From: Aliicoccus persicus_A
GTDB lineage: Bacteria > Bacillota > Bacilli > Staphylococcales > Salinicoccaceae
Assembly (NCBI GenBank): GCA_020741755.1
Contig: DYYI01000003.1
Coordinates: 1-40,297, forward strand
Direction: 5' to 3'
DNA length: 40,297 nucleotides
Under the pieces are notes generated by a model, which saw nothing but the letters and a program-made list of their open reading frames with translations, was not told the origin of the DNA and did not search any database. Shown here piece by piece: positions 8,651 through 15,956 of the stretch. Positions within the stretch are counted from its first letter, which is position 1, and the number at the start of each line of letters is the position of its first letter. The position numbers were made by a program, and so were the translations under genes.

Positions 8651-9706
8651 TTAAAGAATAAACAATTCCTTGCTACTATTCGTCAATCGTTTTAAACCGT
8701 CTTTCGTCACTAAGCAATCGTCTTCAATTCTTACACCACCAACACCATCGATGTAAATACCTGGCTCAATCGTAATACACATACCTTCTTCAATGATCGT
8801 ATCGACGCTTGATGCAATACCAGGGCCTTCATGGACCTCTAACCCAATACCATGACCTAATGAATGTCCAAAGTTCTCACCATATCCATGTGAAGCAATC
8901 ACATCACGAGATACTGCATCAGCTTCTGACGCTTTCATACCCGGCTTGATTTTTTCTAATGCTAACAGCTGACTCTCAAGCACAACATCATACACTTTTT
9001 TCATTTCATCACTCGGTTCACCGACAGCGAACGTACGAGTAATATCTGAAATATAACCATTGTATAATGCACCGAAATCAAGCGTGACCATATCACCGTC
9101 TTCGATGACTTTGTCGCTTGCAACACCGTGAGGTAATGCACCGCGTTTACCACTCGCAACGATGATGTCAAAGCTCGCACCAGACGCACCAAGTTCACGC
9201 ATCTTACGCTCAAGTTCATTTTTCACATCAAGTTCAGTCATACCTGCTTTAACAAAGGTTAAAATATGTTCGTATGTTTCATCTGCAATGTCACATGCTT
9301 TTTGAATGACAGCAACTTCATCATCAGATTTCACCATTCTGATTTTCTCAATTTCAGCCGTTAGTGGTGTGAGTTCAAATGATTTGTCTAATTCAGCATA
9401 TGTATTATATGTTGTTAAATGGCCTTCAAAGCCTAGTTTTTTAATACCTTTACTCTCTAACAATTCGATCACAAATGGTAAGTGACCGCCTTTTTGAAGT
9501 ACAAAATCCAGATTTTTTGCTTGTTCTTGACCTTGCGCTTTATACCTAAAGTCTGAAACTAAAATGGCTTCATCTTGAGTCACAATGACAGAACCCGCAC
9601 TACCCGTAAAATCTGATAAGTAACGTCTGTTGTGTGCGCTCATCACCAATACTGAATCTAAATCTTTTTCTGATAAAATTTCTCTCACTTTTTTTATTTT
9701 ATCCAA
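8651..9706 (-). CDS. M24 family Xaa-Pro peptidase (YqhT type)
   Basis: Cytosolic metallopeptidase of the pita-bread fold that removes N-terminal residues ahead of proline. An N-terminal creatinase-like domain covers about residues 1-125. In the catalytic domain the metal ligands are visible: LDFGALYNGYISDITRTF (two Asp), HSLGHGIGLEVHEGPG (His), TIEPGIYI (Glu) and GGVRIEDD (Glu). The 351-aa length fits YqhT/PepQ-type enzymes. The start is TTG (9706), preceded by GAGGTGAT at a good distance. The promoter lies at 9727-9755. Exact substrate specificity (aminopeptidase P versus prolidase) is uncertain. Confidence 0.92.
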   Translation of the reverse strand: MDKIKKVREILSEKDLDSVLVMSAHNRRYLSDFTGSAGSVIVTQDEAILVSDFRYKAQGQEQAKNLDFVLQKGGHLPFVIELLESKGIKKLGFEGHLTTYNTYAELDKSFELTPLTAEIEKIRMVKSDDEVAVIQKACDIADETYEHILTFVKAGMTELDVKNELERKMRELGASGASFDIIVASGKRGALPHGVASDKVIEDGDMVTLDFGALYNGYISDITRTFAVGEPSDEMKKVYDVVLESQLLALEKIKPGMKASEADAVSRDVIASHGYGENFGHSLGHGIGLEVHEGPGIASSVDTIIEEGMCITIEPGIYIDGVGGVRIEDDCLVTKDGLKRLTNSSKELFIL

Positions 9707-9726
9707 TTTGTATCACCTCATTAAAT

Positions 9727-9755
9727 ATATTACATTAAATCTTTTTTAATACCAA
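9727..9755 (-). promoter_or_regulatory. Sigma-A promoter for pepQ-efp
   Basis: The minus strand carries TTGGTA (9750-9755), a 17-nt spacer and TAATAT (9727-9732), 20 nt before the TTG start. The divergent lipoprotein gene begins at 9808, and I could not define its promoter with confidence. Confidence 0.55.
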
Positions 9756-9807
9756 CCCACTACCCTTACGTGTTAATATAAAATAATGATTAGTAAAGGA
9801 GCAATAC

Positions 9808-10347
9808 ATGAAATACATCGGACTATTATTCGTGCTCATTATAGCAAGCGCTTGTCAAAACGAAGCGACATCTCAAGATCAACAAACGCACAATGCACTA
9901 AATGAAGAGTTGATGCTATTACAATCAGAACACAACTATTTAAGCGCATATTTAACAGAACTAAATGCAGATGATAATGATGAACAGACCGAAGCAGAGA
10001 GCGACGGTTATGATGCACAAATTGAAACTTTTATTGATTTAATTATTCCTGAACTGACAAGTATTGCAACTGTGCTTGATGAAACAGAGACGCATAGTAT
10101 CGCACTTGCCTACTCTACTGTAAACACACATATTCAATCGATAAATAATAGTGTGACTCAGTTACAGGCAGAAATAGAAGGTATGTCTCTAAGCGAATCA
10201 CAAGAAATACATTTCGATGATTTCCAATCGACGAACAATGAACTCGTTGAAACACTCGAATTGCTAAGACGTGGTGTTGAAACGAACGATATCAATCAAG
10301 TCAACGAAGCGATTGAATCTCTAAATCAATTTAGTAATAAATATTAA
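9808..10347 (+). CDS. Small acidic lipoprotein of unknown function
   Basis: I do not recognise a named family. The 179-aa protein begins with a lipoprotein signal peptide (MKYIGLLFVLIIASAC) whose lipobox ends at Cys16, so the mature protein should be anchored to the outer face of the membrane. The rest is acidic, rich in E, D, Q, N and S, and has heptad-like patterns (LMLLQSEHNYLSAYLTEL; SVTQLQAEIEGM; SLNQF) that suggest a helical or coiled-coil fold. An AAAGGAG ribosome site lies 7-8 nt upstream. The YqhQ-type gene follows 14 nt after its stop, so they are probably cotranscribed. A role at the cell surface with YqhQ is only an inference. Confidence 0.8.
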   Translation: MKYIGLLFVLIIASACQNEATSQDQQTHNALNEELMLLQSEHNYLSAYLTELNADDNDEQTEAESDGYDAQIETFIDLIIPELTSIATVLDETETHSIALAYSTVNTHIQSINNSVTQLQAEIEGMSLSESQEIHFDDFQSTNNELVETLELLRRGVETNDINQVNEAIESLNQFSNKY

Positions 10348-10361
10348 GGATGAATGCACTG

Positions 10362-11270
10362 ATGACAAAGAATATTTTTGGTGGCCAAGCTGTACCAGAA
10401 GGCGTCATGTTCCAAAACAAGGAACATATGGTCACTGCCATACGTAGAACGGATGATTCAATTGATTATTTCCATATGGAAAAACAACCAAAAAAATGGG
10501 TGAATACACTTAAGAAAATACCAATCGTACGCGGAAATGTCGCGTTGATCGAAGCAGCAATTTATGGTTCTAAGCACATGGATTTTGCTGCAGATAGATA
10601 TGAGAGAGATCCAGCAGACGACGTAAAAATTGCCGAAGAGAAACAAAAAGAAAATTTAGCAAAGATGGTACTCTTTACGGTCGTTGTTGCCGTCGTTTCA
10701 TTTTTAATCGGACAGTTTATTTTCACGCTCATTCCAGCATTTGTGGCGCACATGTTCGGCGGTTGGGTCACTGGTACATTCGGACAAGTGTCTATTGAAA
10801 CACTCTTTAAACTCGTCGTATTACTCGGATACATCTATGTGTTGTCCCTAACACCGATGGTCAAACGACTATTCCAATACCATGGTGCTGAACACAAAGT
10901 AATCAATGCATATGAAAATGGGTATACGTTAACAATAGATAATGTGATGCAAGCATCAAGATTACACTATCGCTGTGGTAGCTCGTTTATTTTGTTTACT
11001 GTTCTCGTGAGCTTTGTATTGTACATGTTTGTACCATACGAACCACTTTATGTGAGAATTTTAAATAGAATCGCTTTGATCCCACTCGTTCTAGGATTTT
11101 CATTTGAAGTCCTTCAAATTACGAATAAATTAAGAAATATTCCTGTGCTAAAATATTTAGCTTTACCTGGACTTTGGTTACAATTGTTAACAACGAAAGA
11201 ACCTCAACCTGACCAAGTTGATGTTGCGATCCACTCGTTTAATCGTCTCGTAAGGAAGGTGGAACAATGA
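10362..11270 (+). CDS. YqhQ-type DUF1385 membrane protein
   Basis: Member of the DUF1385 family (B. subtilis YqhQ), polytopic membrane proteins without a settled function. The family opening FGGQAVPEGVMFQNKEHMVTAIRR is clear. Several hydrophobic segments follow (about residues 100-130, 150-170, 205-225 and 235-255), along with the conserved central motif QYHGAEHKVINAYENG and RCGSSFILF. I prefer the ATG at 10362, which has AAGGA 10 nt upstream; an ATG four codons earlier (10350) is in frame but lies on that ribosome site. It is followed, with a 4-nt overlap, by a small membrane protein. Confidence 0.88.
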   Translation: MTKNIFGGQAVPEGVMFQNKEHMVTAIRRTDDSIDYFHMEKQPKKWVNTLKKIPIVRGNVALIEAAIYGSKHMDFAADRYERDPADDVKIAEEKQKENLAKMVLFTVVVAVVSFLIGQFIFTLIPAFVAHMFGGWVTGTFGQVSIETLFKLVVLLGYIYVLSLTPMVKRLFQYHGAEHKVINAYENGYTLTIDNVMQASRLHYRCGSSFILFTVLVSFVLYMFVPYEPLYVRILNRIALIPLVLGFSFEVLQITNKLRNIPVLKYLALPGLWLQLLTTKEPQPDQVDVAIHSFNRLVRKVEQ

Positions 11271-11503
11271 AACGAGTATTATTAATTCTTGCCGGTCTAA
11301 TTATAGTTATAGGTATTATAGGTAGCTTAGACTTTTTCGTTGCAGCGGTACTTAATTCACTGATATTCATTATGGTGCTCGGTGTCGTCGGCTACTTAAT
11401 CTACTACTTTTTCTTTCTCACAGAATCCCAGAGAAAGTATAAGCGCGCGCTAAGAAAATCGAAGCGCAAACATAAAAATAGAAGAACAAATAAAGAAATC
11501 TGA
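11267..11503 (+). CDS. Small membrane protein with a basic tail
   Basis: A 78-aa protein I cannot name. It has two hydrophobic segments (about residues 4-24 and 27-50) and then a strongly basic C-terminus (KYKRALRKSKRKHKNRRTNKE), which by the positive-inside rule should face the cytoplasm, perhaps contacting nucleic acid or phospholipid. The start overlaps the DUF1385 stop by 4 nt (ATGA), with GGAAGG upstream, so it is translationally coupled to that gene. A bidirectional terminator follows at once. Similar small proteins beside yqhQ are seen in staphylococci, from memory; no function is assigned. Confidence 0.75.
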   Translation: MKRVLLILAGLIIVIGIIGSLDFFVAAVLNSLIFIMVLGVVGYLIYYFFFLTESQRKYKRALRKSKRKHKNRRTNKEI

Positions 11504-11525
11504 ACCCAGAGGTTCAGATTTTTTA
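11497..11525. terminator. Bidirectional terminator
   Basis: Perfect 10-bp stem AATCTGAACC / GGTTCAGATT with loop CAGA, flanked by T6 on the plus side and an A-rich run on the other. It sits between the convergent small membrane protein gene and the rhodanese gene, and serves both. Confidence 0.88.
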
Positions 11526-11909
11526 TCTTGTCTTAGATTTAATTTTTCCAGTCCATTTGCTAATGCCATTTTTAAGCATATACACATCTTTATGCCCTTT
11601 TTTCTTTAATACTTTTGCAGCACGAATTGAAAGACGTCCTGTTTGATCATATAAGTAAACCGGTTGGTCTTTACGAATTGATCCAATGCGTTGCTGTAAG
11701 TTCATAAGCGGTATATTTCTTGCACCGATAATATGACCATATTCATACTTTTCTTTTTCACGCAAATCAATCAGCTGTACTTTTCTTAAATCTTTTTTAA
11801 ATTCTTCTTCAGGTAATGATTTGACATTACGCATATTTAAGATTCCATTAATAATGATTAAGATAACAATTACTGCTAATACGAGTAATACGATGAGCCA
11901 TGTATCCAA
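11523..11909 (-). CDS. Membrane-anchored rhodanese-like protein (YqhL type), no catalytic Cys
   Basis: An N-terminal membrane anchor (LIVLLVLAVIVILIIING) is followed by a single rhodanese domain with VQLIDLREKEKYEYGHIIGARNIP and VYMLKNGISKWTGKIKS. I start it at TTG 11909 (MDTWLIVLL, 128 aa), which has AAAGGG about 10 nt upstream; the frame is open to an ATG at 11936. The active-site loop reads VYLYDQTGRLS: a tyrosine stands where sulfurtransferases have the catalytic cysteine. From this start the protein has no cysteine at all. It therefore probably binds rather than transfers sulfur, or has a structural role. It neighbours lipM and the gcv genes, as in other Staphylococcaceae. Confidence 0.85.
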   Translation of the reverse strand: MDTWLIVLLVLAVIVILIIINGILNMRNVKSLPEEEFKKDLRKVQLIDLREKEKYEYGHIIGARNIPLMNLQQRIGSIRKDQPVYLYDQTGRLSIRAAKVLKKKGHKDVYMLKNGISKWTGKIKSKTR

Positions 11910-11958
11910 TGTTTCACACCCTTTCCAATAAATCACATAAATATATTATAAAGATTTC

Positions 11959-11988
11959 TGATATAATTTTCAAAGAGATACTAGGAGG
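11959..11988 (+). promoter_or_regulatory. Extended -10 promoter and strong RBS for lipM
   Basis: TGATATAAT (TG-N-TATAAT, 11959-11967) is followed by a full AGGAGG at 11983-11988, nine bases before the lipM ATG. No good -35 is visible. Confidence 0.6.
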
Positions 11989-11997
11989 ATTTTTTAA

Positions 11998-12831
11998 ATG
12001 CAGAGAGAAAAATGGTTATATTTAAATAGCGGTAAGCAAGATGCCTTTTATAATATGGCAGTTGATGAACTTTTAATGGAAAAACATCGCAATGGCGAAA
12101 TTCCACCAGTCATCCGATTATATGAGTGGCAAGTGCCGAGTTTATCACTTGGATATTTTCAAAAAGTGAAAAAAGAAATTGATATAGATATGGTCGAAGA
12201 ATATGGCTATCAAATGGTGCGCAGGCTCACAGGTGGTCGCGGTGTGCTGCACGATAAAGAATTGACATACAGCATCGTCGTTTCAGAAGCACATCCGAGA
12301 ATGCCACATTCAGTATCAGAAAGCTATCGCATCATTTCAAGCGGACTGTTAGAAGGGTTCAAAAACCTTGGCTTAGATGCATACTTTAGTGTGCCGGATA
12401 CAGAAGAAAAAAGAAAATCATTAACGAATGTCAGAAGCAGTGTATGCTTTGATACACCCAGTTGGTATGAGCTCGTCGTTGAAGGTAAAAAGATTGCAGG
12501 CAGTGCCCAAACCCGTCAGGACGGCGTCATCATGCAGCATGGGTCTATTCTACTTGATGTCGATGTCGATCACCTATTCGACATGTTTAATTACACAAAT
12601 CAACGATTTAAAGAAAAAATGAAATCACAATTTAAAGAAGTTGCTGTCGCAATTAATGATATTAGCAATCAAAAATTTACAGTGGAAGATCTCTACCCTG
12701 CATTTAAACTCGGTTTTGAAAAAGGATTAGAGATTGAAACAGAACCACTCGTATTAACAGAAAACGATCACGAGAGAATTAAAGTACTAATGGAAAAATA
12801 TAAATCTGAAGAATGGATGTATCGTAAGTAA
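11998..12831 (+). CDS. lipM: Octanoyltransferase LipM (lipoate biosynthesis)
   Basis: Moves octanoyl groups from acyl carrier protein to GcvH, the first step of lipoic acid assembly in Bacilli; LipA and LipL complete the pathway. The 277-aa protein has the BPL/LplA/LipB fold: MVRRLTGGRGVLHDKELTYS (ligand-binding RRxxGG loop), SVCFDTPSWYELVVEGKKIAGSAQ and MQHGSILL. The Cys in SVCFDTPS matches the acyl-enzyme nucleophile of LipM, and the Lys in KKIAGSAQ is the conserved lysine. Cys presence and length favour LipM over a lipoate ligase. It lies near the glycine cleavage genes, whose H protein needs lipoate, but is not in their operon here. Confidence 0.92.
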   Translation: MQREKWLYLNSGKQDAFYNMAVDELLMEKHRNGEIPPVIRLYEWQVPSLSLGYFQKVKKEIDIDMVEEYGYQMVRRLTGGRGVLHDKELTYSIVVSEAHPRMPHSVSESYRIISSGLLEGFKNLGLDAYFSVPDTEEKRKSLTNVRSSVCFDTPSWYELVVEGKKIAGSAQTRQDGVIMQHGSILLDVDVDHLFDMFNYTNQRFKEKMKSQFKEVAVAINDISNQKFTVEDLYPAFKLGFEKGLEIETEPLVLTENDHERIKVLMEKYKSEEWMYRK

Positions 12832-12853
12832 CATCCCAACTGGAGTGATTGCA

Positions 12854-13507
12854 TTGAAAAAACAATTTGTAGTAATCGGTCTCGGCAGATTCGGTTCAAG
12901 TGTAGCAAGTACACTGCTCTCTCAAGGACATGAAGTACTTGTCATTGACCGTGATATGAGTAAAGTAGATCCATTTATGTCGACTGCGACACTCGCTGTT
13001 CAAGCGGATGCAACGGATGAAAGTGTACTTAAAGAATTGGGCATTCGAAATTACGAACATGCAATTGTTGCAATTGGTGAAGACATTCATTCAAGTTTGC
13101 TCGTGACGCTGTTATTAAAAGAAATCAAAGTGAATACTGTAATTACGAAAGCAAAAGATGATCGTCACGGTAAAATGTTAAGCAAAATCGGTGCGGATCG
13201 TGTCGTTTACCCAGAGCGAGATATGGGAGAACGCTTAGCCCACCACCTTGGTTCGAACAACTTAATTGAACATATAAGGTTATCACGTGAATATGACATC
13301 ATTGAAATAACCGCGCCAAAGACATTTGTTAACAAATCTGTTGATGCACTTTCCAAAATGACTAAGAAAAAAATGACAGTCATTGCTATTAAAAAAGGTG
13401 ATGGAGTCGATATTTCACCTCATCCAGATTCAAAGATTGAACAGCATGATATCTTGCTCATCGTTGGTGAAAAATCATTACTTAGTAAACTGGAACAAGA
13501 AACATGA
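12854..13507 (+). CDS. ktrA: Potassium channel gating subunit KtrA
   Basis: Cytosolic RCK ring subunit that gates the KtrB potassium channel. An N-terminal Rossmann domain with the nucleotide motif VVIGLGRFGSSVASTL (GxGxxG) and acidic VIDRD runs to about residue 140. A C-terminal RCK_C (TrkA_C) domain follows, a known site for cyclic di-AMP binding in S. aureus KtrA. I choose TTG 12854 (MKKQFVVIG, 217 aa) with GGAGTG 8 nt upstream; the GTG at 12845 overlaps that ribosome site. The stop overlaps ktrB by 4 nt, giving a coupled pair. Its use in salt and osmotic adaptation is known for the family. Confidence 0.93.
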   Translation: MKKQFVVIGLGRFGSSVASTLLSQGHEVLVIDRDMSKVDPFMSTATLAVQADATDESVLKELGIRNYEHAIVAIGEDIHSSLLVTLLLKEIKVNTVITKAKDDRHGKMLSKIGADRVVYPERDMGERLAHHLGSNNLIEHIRLSREYDIIEITAPKTFVNKSVDALSKMTKKKMTVIAIKKGDGVDISPHPDSKIEQHDILLIVGEKSLLSKLEQET

Positions 13508-14835
13508 ATAAGACATCAAATATCGGTGCTGCACGACTCATTGTGATGTTGTTCTTCTTATCAATTGGCATTGGCACATCGTTGCTCATGTTACCTAGTG
13601 CGTCAAATAGTAATGAGAATATCTCATTCATCGATGCATTGTTCACCGCAACATCAGCTGTAAGCTCGACAGGATTAACAGTGATTGACACTGCTGAGAC
13701 CTTTACTCAATTTGGACAAATCGTTATCATGATTCTCGTACAAATCGGTGGATTAGGATTTATGGTGCTCGGTGTGCTCGTTGCATTGTTACTCGGTAAA
13801 AAAATCGGTATGAAACAGCGGGCATTTTTACAACAATCCACACAATCGATTTCTGGACGTGGACTCATTCGTTTGAGTATTTACATACTCGCAATTGCAC
13901 TCATATTCGAAATCGTCGCAACCGCTATACTTTCATTTAGATTCTCTCGTGATATGTCGATATCTGACGCACTGTATAATGGGATGTTTCATGCGGTTAC
14001 AGCATTCAACAATGCGGGATTTACATTATTCGATCAAGGATTATCGTCGTACAATGATGATTTCATCGTCACGACGACAATTATGCTAATGATCATTTTT
14101 GGTGGTCTCGGTTTCATCGTCATCGTCGATATGATGCTCAAAAGATCCTGGCGCAGTTATACATTACACACAAAAGTCGTGTTAACTGCTTCAGGGGCAC
14201 TAATAGTTATAGGTACATTAGCTATCTTTTTAATTGAATTGTTTAATACTAAAAATGGCACGACATCACTGTTTAATGAGTTTTACCATGCTCTATTCCA
14301 AAGTGTCACTGCTCGTAGCGCTGGGTACAATACAGTCGATATCAGCATGATGCTGTCATCGACACAATTTATTATAATTATTTTAATGTTTATTGGTGCA
14401 GCATCAAGTAGTACCGGCGGTGGGATAAAAGTAAACACATTTGTTATCATCCTACTCGCAACGTTAACGACATTTCGCGGTGGTGGTCAAATCAAAGCGT
14501 TCAATAGAGCGATTCCGTTAGAAGCCGTCATGCGTGCACTCGCCGTTGTCGTCAGTTCAATCGTTGCTGTAATCGTGCTAACATTAACTCTCTCGATTAC
14601 CGAAGACATGCTCAATGAACATTTTCTAGAAGTATTTTTTGAATCTGTATCAGCAGTCAGTACAGCCGGTTTATCGATAGGATTAACACCAGATCTATCA
14701 GACAGTGGTAAAATCATCGTATCGATCGCAATGCTCGTCGGTCGTCTCGGCCCGTTAACGTTGGCATATGCGCTCGCACAGAAATCAAACAATTCTAAAA
14801 TCAATTATCCTGAAGAAAAAGTAATGATAGGTTAA
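13504..14835 (+). CDS. ktrB: Potassium channel membrane subunit KtrB
   Basis: Integral membrane K+ (Na+-coupled) uptake channel of the TrkH/KtrB superfamily, working with KtrA. The 443-aa length and four repeated membrane-pore-membrane units fit KtrB. The filter-type segments are TSAVSSTGLTVIDT, VTAFNNAGFTLFD, SVTARSAGYNTVD and SVSAVSTAGLSIGL, each with the conserved glycine. The gating-loop sequence GAASSSTGGGIKVNT follows the third pore. It overlaps ktrA by 4 nt. No clear terminator follows it; the next element is the odd hairpin at 14900-14954. The two-gene ktrAB operon would be expected to help the cell under high salt. Confidence 0.94.
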   Translation: MNKTSNIGAARLIVMLFFLSIGIGTSLLMLPSASNSNENISFIDALFTATSAVSSTGLTVIDTAETFTQFGQIVIMILVQIGGLGFMVLGVLVALLLGKKIGMKQRAFLQQSTQSISGRGLIRLSIYILAIALIFEIVATAILSFRFSRDMSISDALYNGMFHAVTAFNNAGFTLFDQGLSSYNDDFIVTTTIMLMIIFGGLGFIVIVDMMLKRSWRSYTLHTKVVLTASGALIVIGTLAIFLIELFNTKNGTTSLFNEFYHALFQSVTARSAGYNTVDISMMLSSTQFIIIILMFIGAASSSTGGGIKVNTFVIILLATLTTFRGGGQIKAFNRAIPLEAVMRALAVVVSSIVAVIVLTLTLSITEDMLNEHFLEVFFESVSAVSTAGLSIGLTPDLSDSGKIIVSIAMLVGRLGPLTLAYALAQKSNNSKINYPEEKVMIG

Positions 14836-14899
14836 TAAAAAAACACTTAATCTCTACTGTGAACTGTAACCTATAAAATAGACAATTTAATAAAAGCGT

Positions 14900-14954
14900 T
14901 AGGCTGTGAGTAGGTGACCCCGGTATTGTGCCGGGGTCACCTACTCACAGCCTA
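14900..14954. repeat. Perfect 24-bp GC-rich hairpin
   Basis: The arms 14900-14923 and 14931-14954 are exact reverse complements, with a 7-nt loop (TATTGTG). The stem contains GGTGACCCCGG / CCGGGGTCACC and is much GC-richer than its surroundings. There is no T-run on the plus strand and only a short one (TTTTATT) on the minus, so it is not a typical terminator. Near-identical words (TAAAATA...GACAATTTAA) stand on both sides (14873-14890 and 14963-14984). It lies at the point where the downstream hydrolase reading frame opens, and may mark an insertion, deletion or fold-back duplication. Confidence 0.85.
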
Positions 14955-14956
14955 TG

Positions 14957-15945
14957 GACTTGGTAAAATAAATGGACAATTTAACAGGATAAAATCAGTG
15001 GGAAAGAATCTGTTTTTATTTAACACGTTCAATAATGGCAATCCTGAATATACTATTTACGACGCAAGTAGTAACAACTACCACAGTATATTAGTTAAGG
15101 GTTTTTCCATAAATTTTTTGAAATATAATGCGCTCTTGAATAAGTTTGTTCTTTGTATTGAAAACTACAATACTGATATTATTTTTATTTATTATGATAA
15201 TATTGAAGATATCAATGAAATTACTTCTTCAACATTAAATGTGGAACATCTAGTACTTAATGATGAAACATTTATATACTATAATAGAATAATGAATAAA
15301 AATTCATACTCAGATGACAGTAAAATCTTGATTTATTTGCACGGAGGTCCCAATAGCACAGATTTAAACCTGTATAACCCGCTAATATCGGAGTTTTTAT
15401 CTTTGAATTATACTGTATATTCATTAAACTATTATGGTAGTACTCTATTCGGTGAATCATACATGGAAAAAATTCAAGGTGATTGGTTTAATTCCGAGGT
15501 TGAACAAGTAATATCTTTTATTGAACAACTTATTGTTGATCAAAAGAAAAAAGTTGTTCTGGTTGGTGAAAGTTATGGTTCTATTTTATCCGTATTCGTC
15601 GGTAATAGGTTATTTAATAAAATTGATTCTATCGTTGCGATATCACCAATTTTAAATTTAAGTAGATTGTTAACTTTCAAGAAAACATACTTTGAAAATA
15701 TAAGTAAAGACAAGGTTAAAAAATATAATAACTGTTTGGTACACTTATTGAATAGTTATAATGGTAATTTATTATTTATTTATGGAGAGAAAGATAAATT
15801 CATAACTTCTTCAGATGTCCAAATTTTTTTAAAGCGATTTTCTCAAGATAATAACGAAAAATTACACTTGAAAGTAAATAAAACGAGTGGTCACTACTTT
15901 TATTCAGAAGATGATATGGAATATATCAAAAACATAGTCAACTAG
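14957..15945 (+). pseudogene. 5'-truncated S9-type alpha/beta hydrolase
   Basis: Resembles the catalytic end of a prolyl oligopeptidase-family (S9) serine hydrolase. A short beta-propeller-like stretch (VGKNLFLFNTFNNG.PEYTIYD) comes first. The hydrolase domain has the oxyanion motif YLHGGP, nucleophile GESYGS (GxSxG), an Asp in YGEKDKF and a His in SGHYFYSEDD, so the triad is intact. The frame opens only at 14914, inside the hairpin, and has no ATG with a ribosome site: candidate GTG 14914 and TTG 14926 lie in the stem-loop. S9 enzymes usually have a much longer propeller. I read it as a gene that lost its 5' end, though expression from an unusual start is possible. It is AT-rich and sits 11 nt before an MFS gene. 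The start given is approximate. Confidence 0.65.
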
Positions 15946-15956
15946 GAGATGAATTA

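Noticed and set aside
12845..12853. GTG start for ktrA
   Set aside because: It lies on the GGAGTG ribosome site; TTG 12854 has correct spacing and the family N-terminus.
14900..14954. Ordinary Rho-independent terminator for ktrAB
   Set aside because: The stem is strong, but no T-run follows on the plus strand and the arms are unusually long and perfect. A terminating effect is still possible, so it is listed as a repeat.
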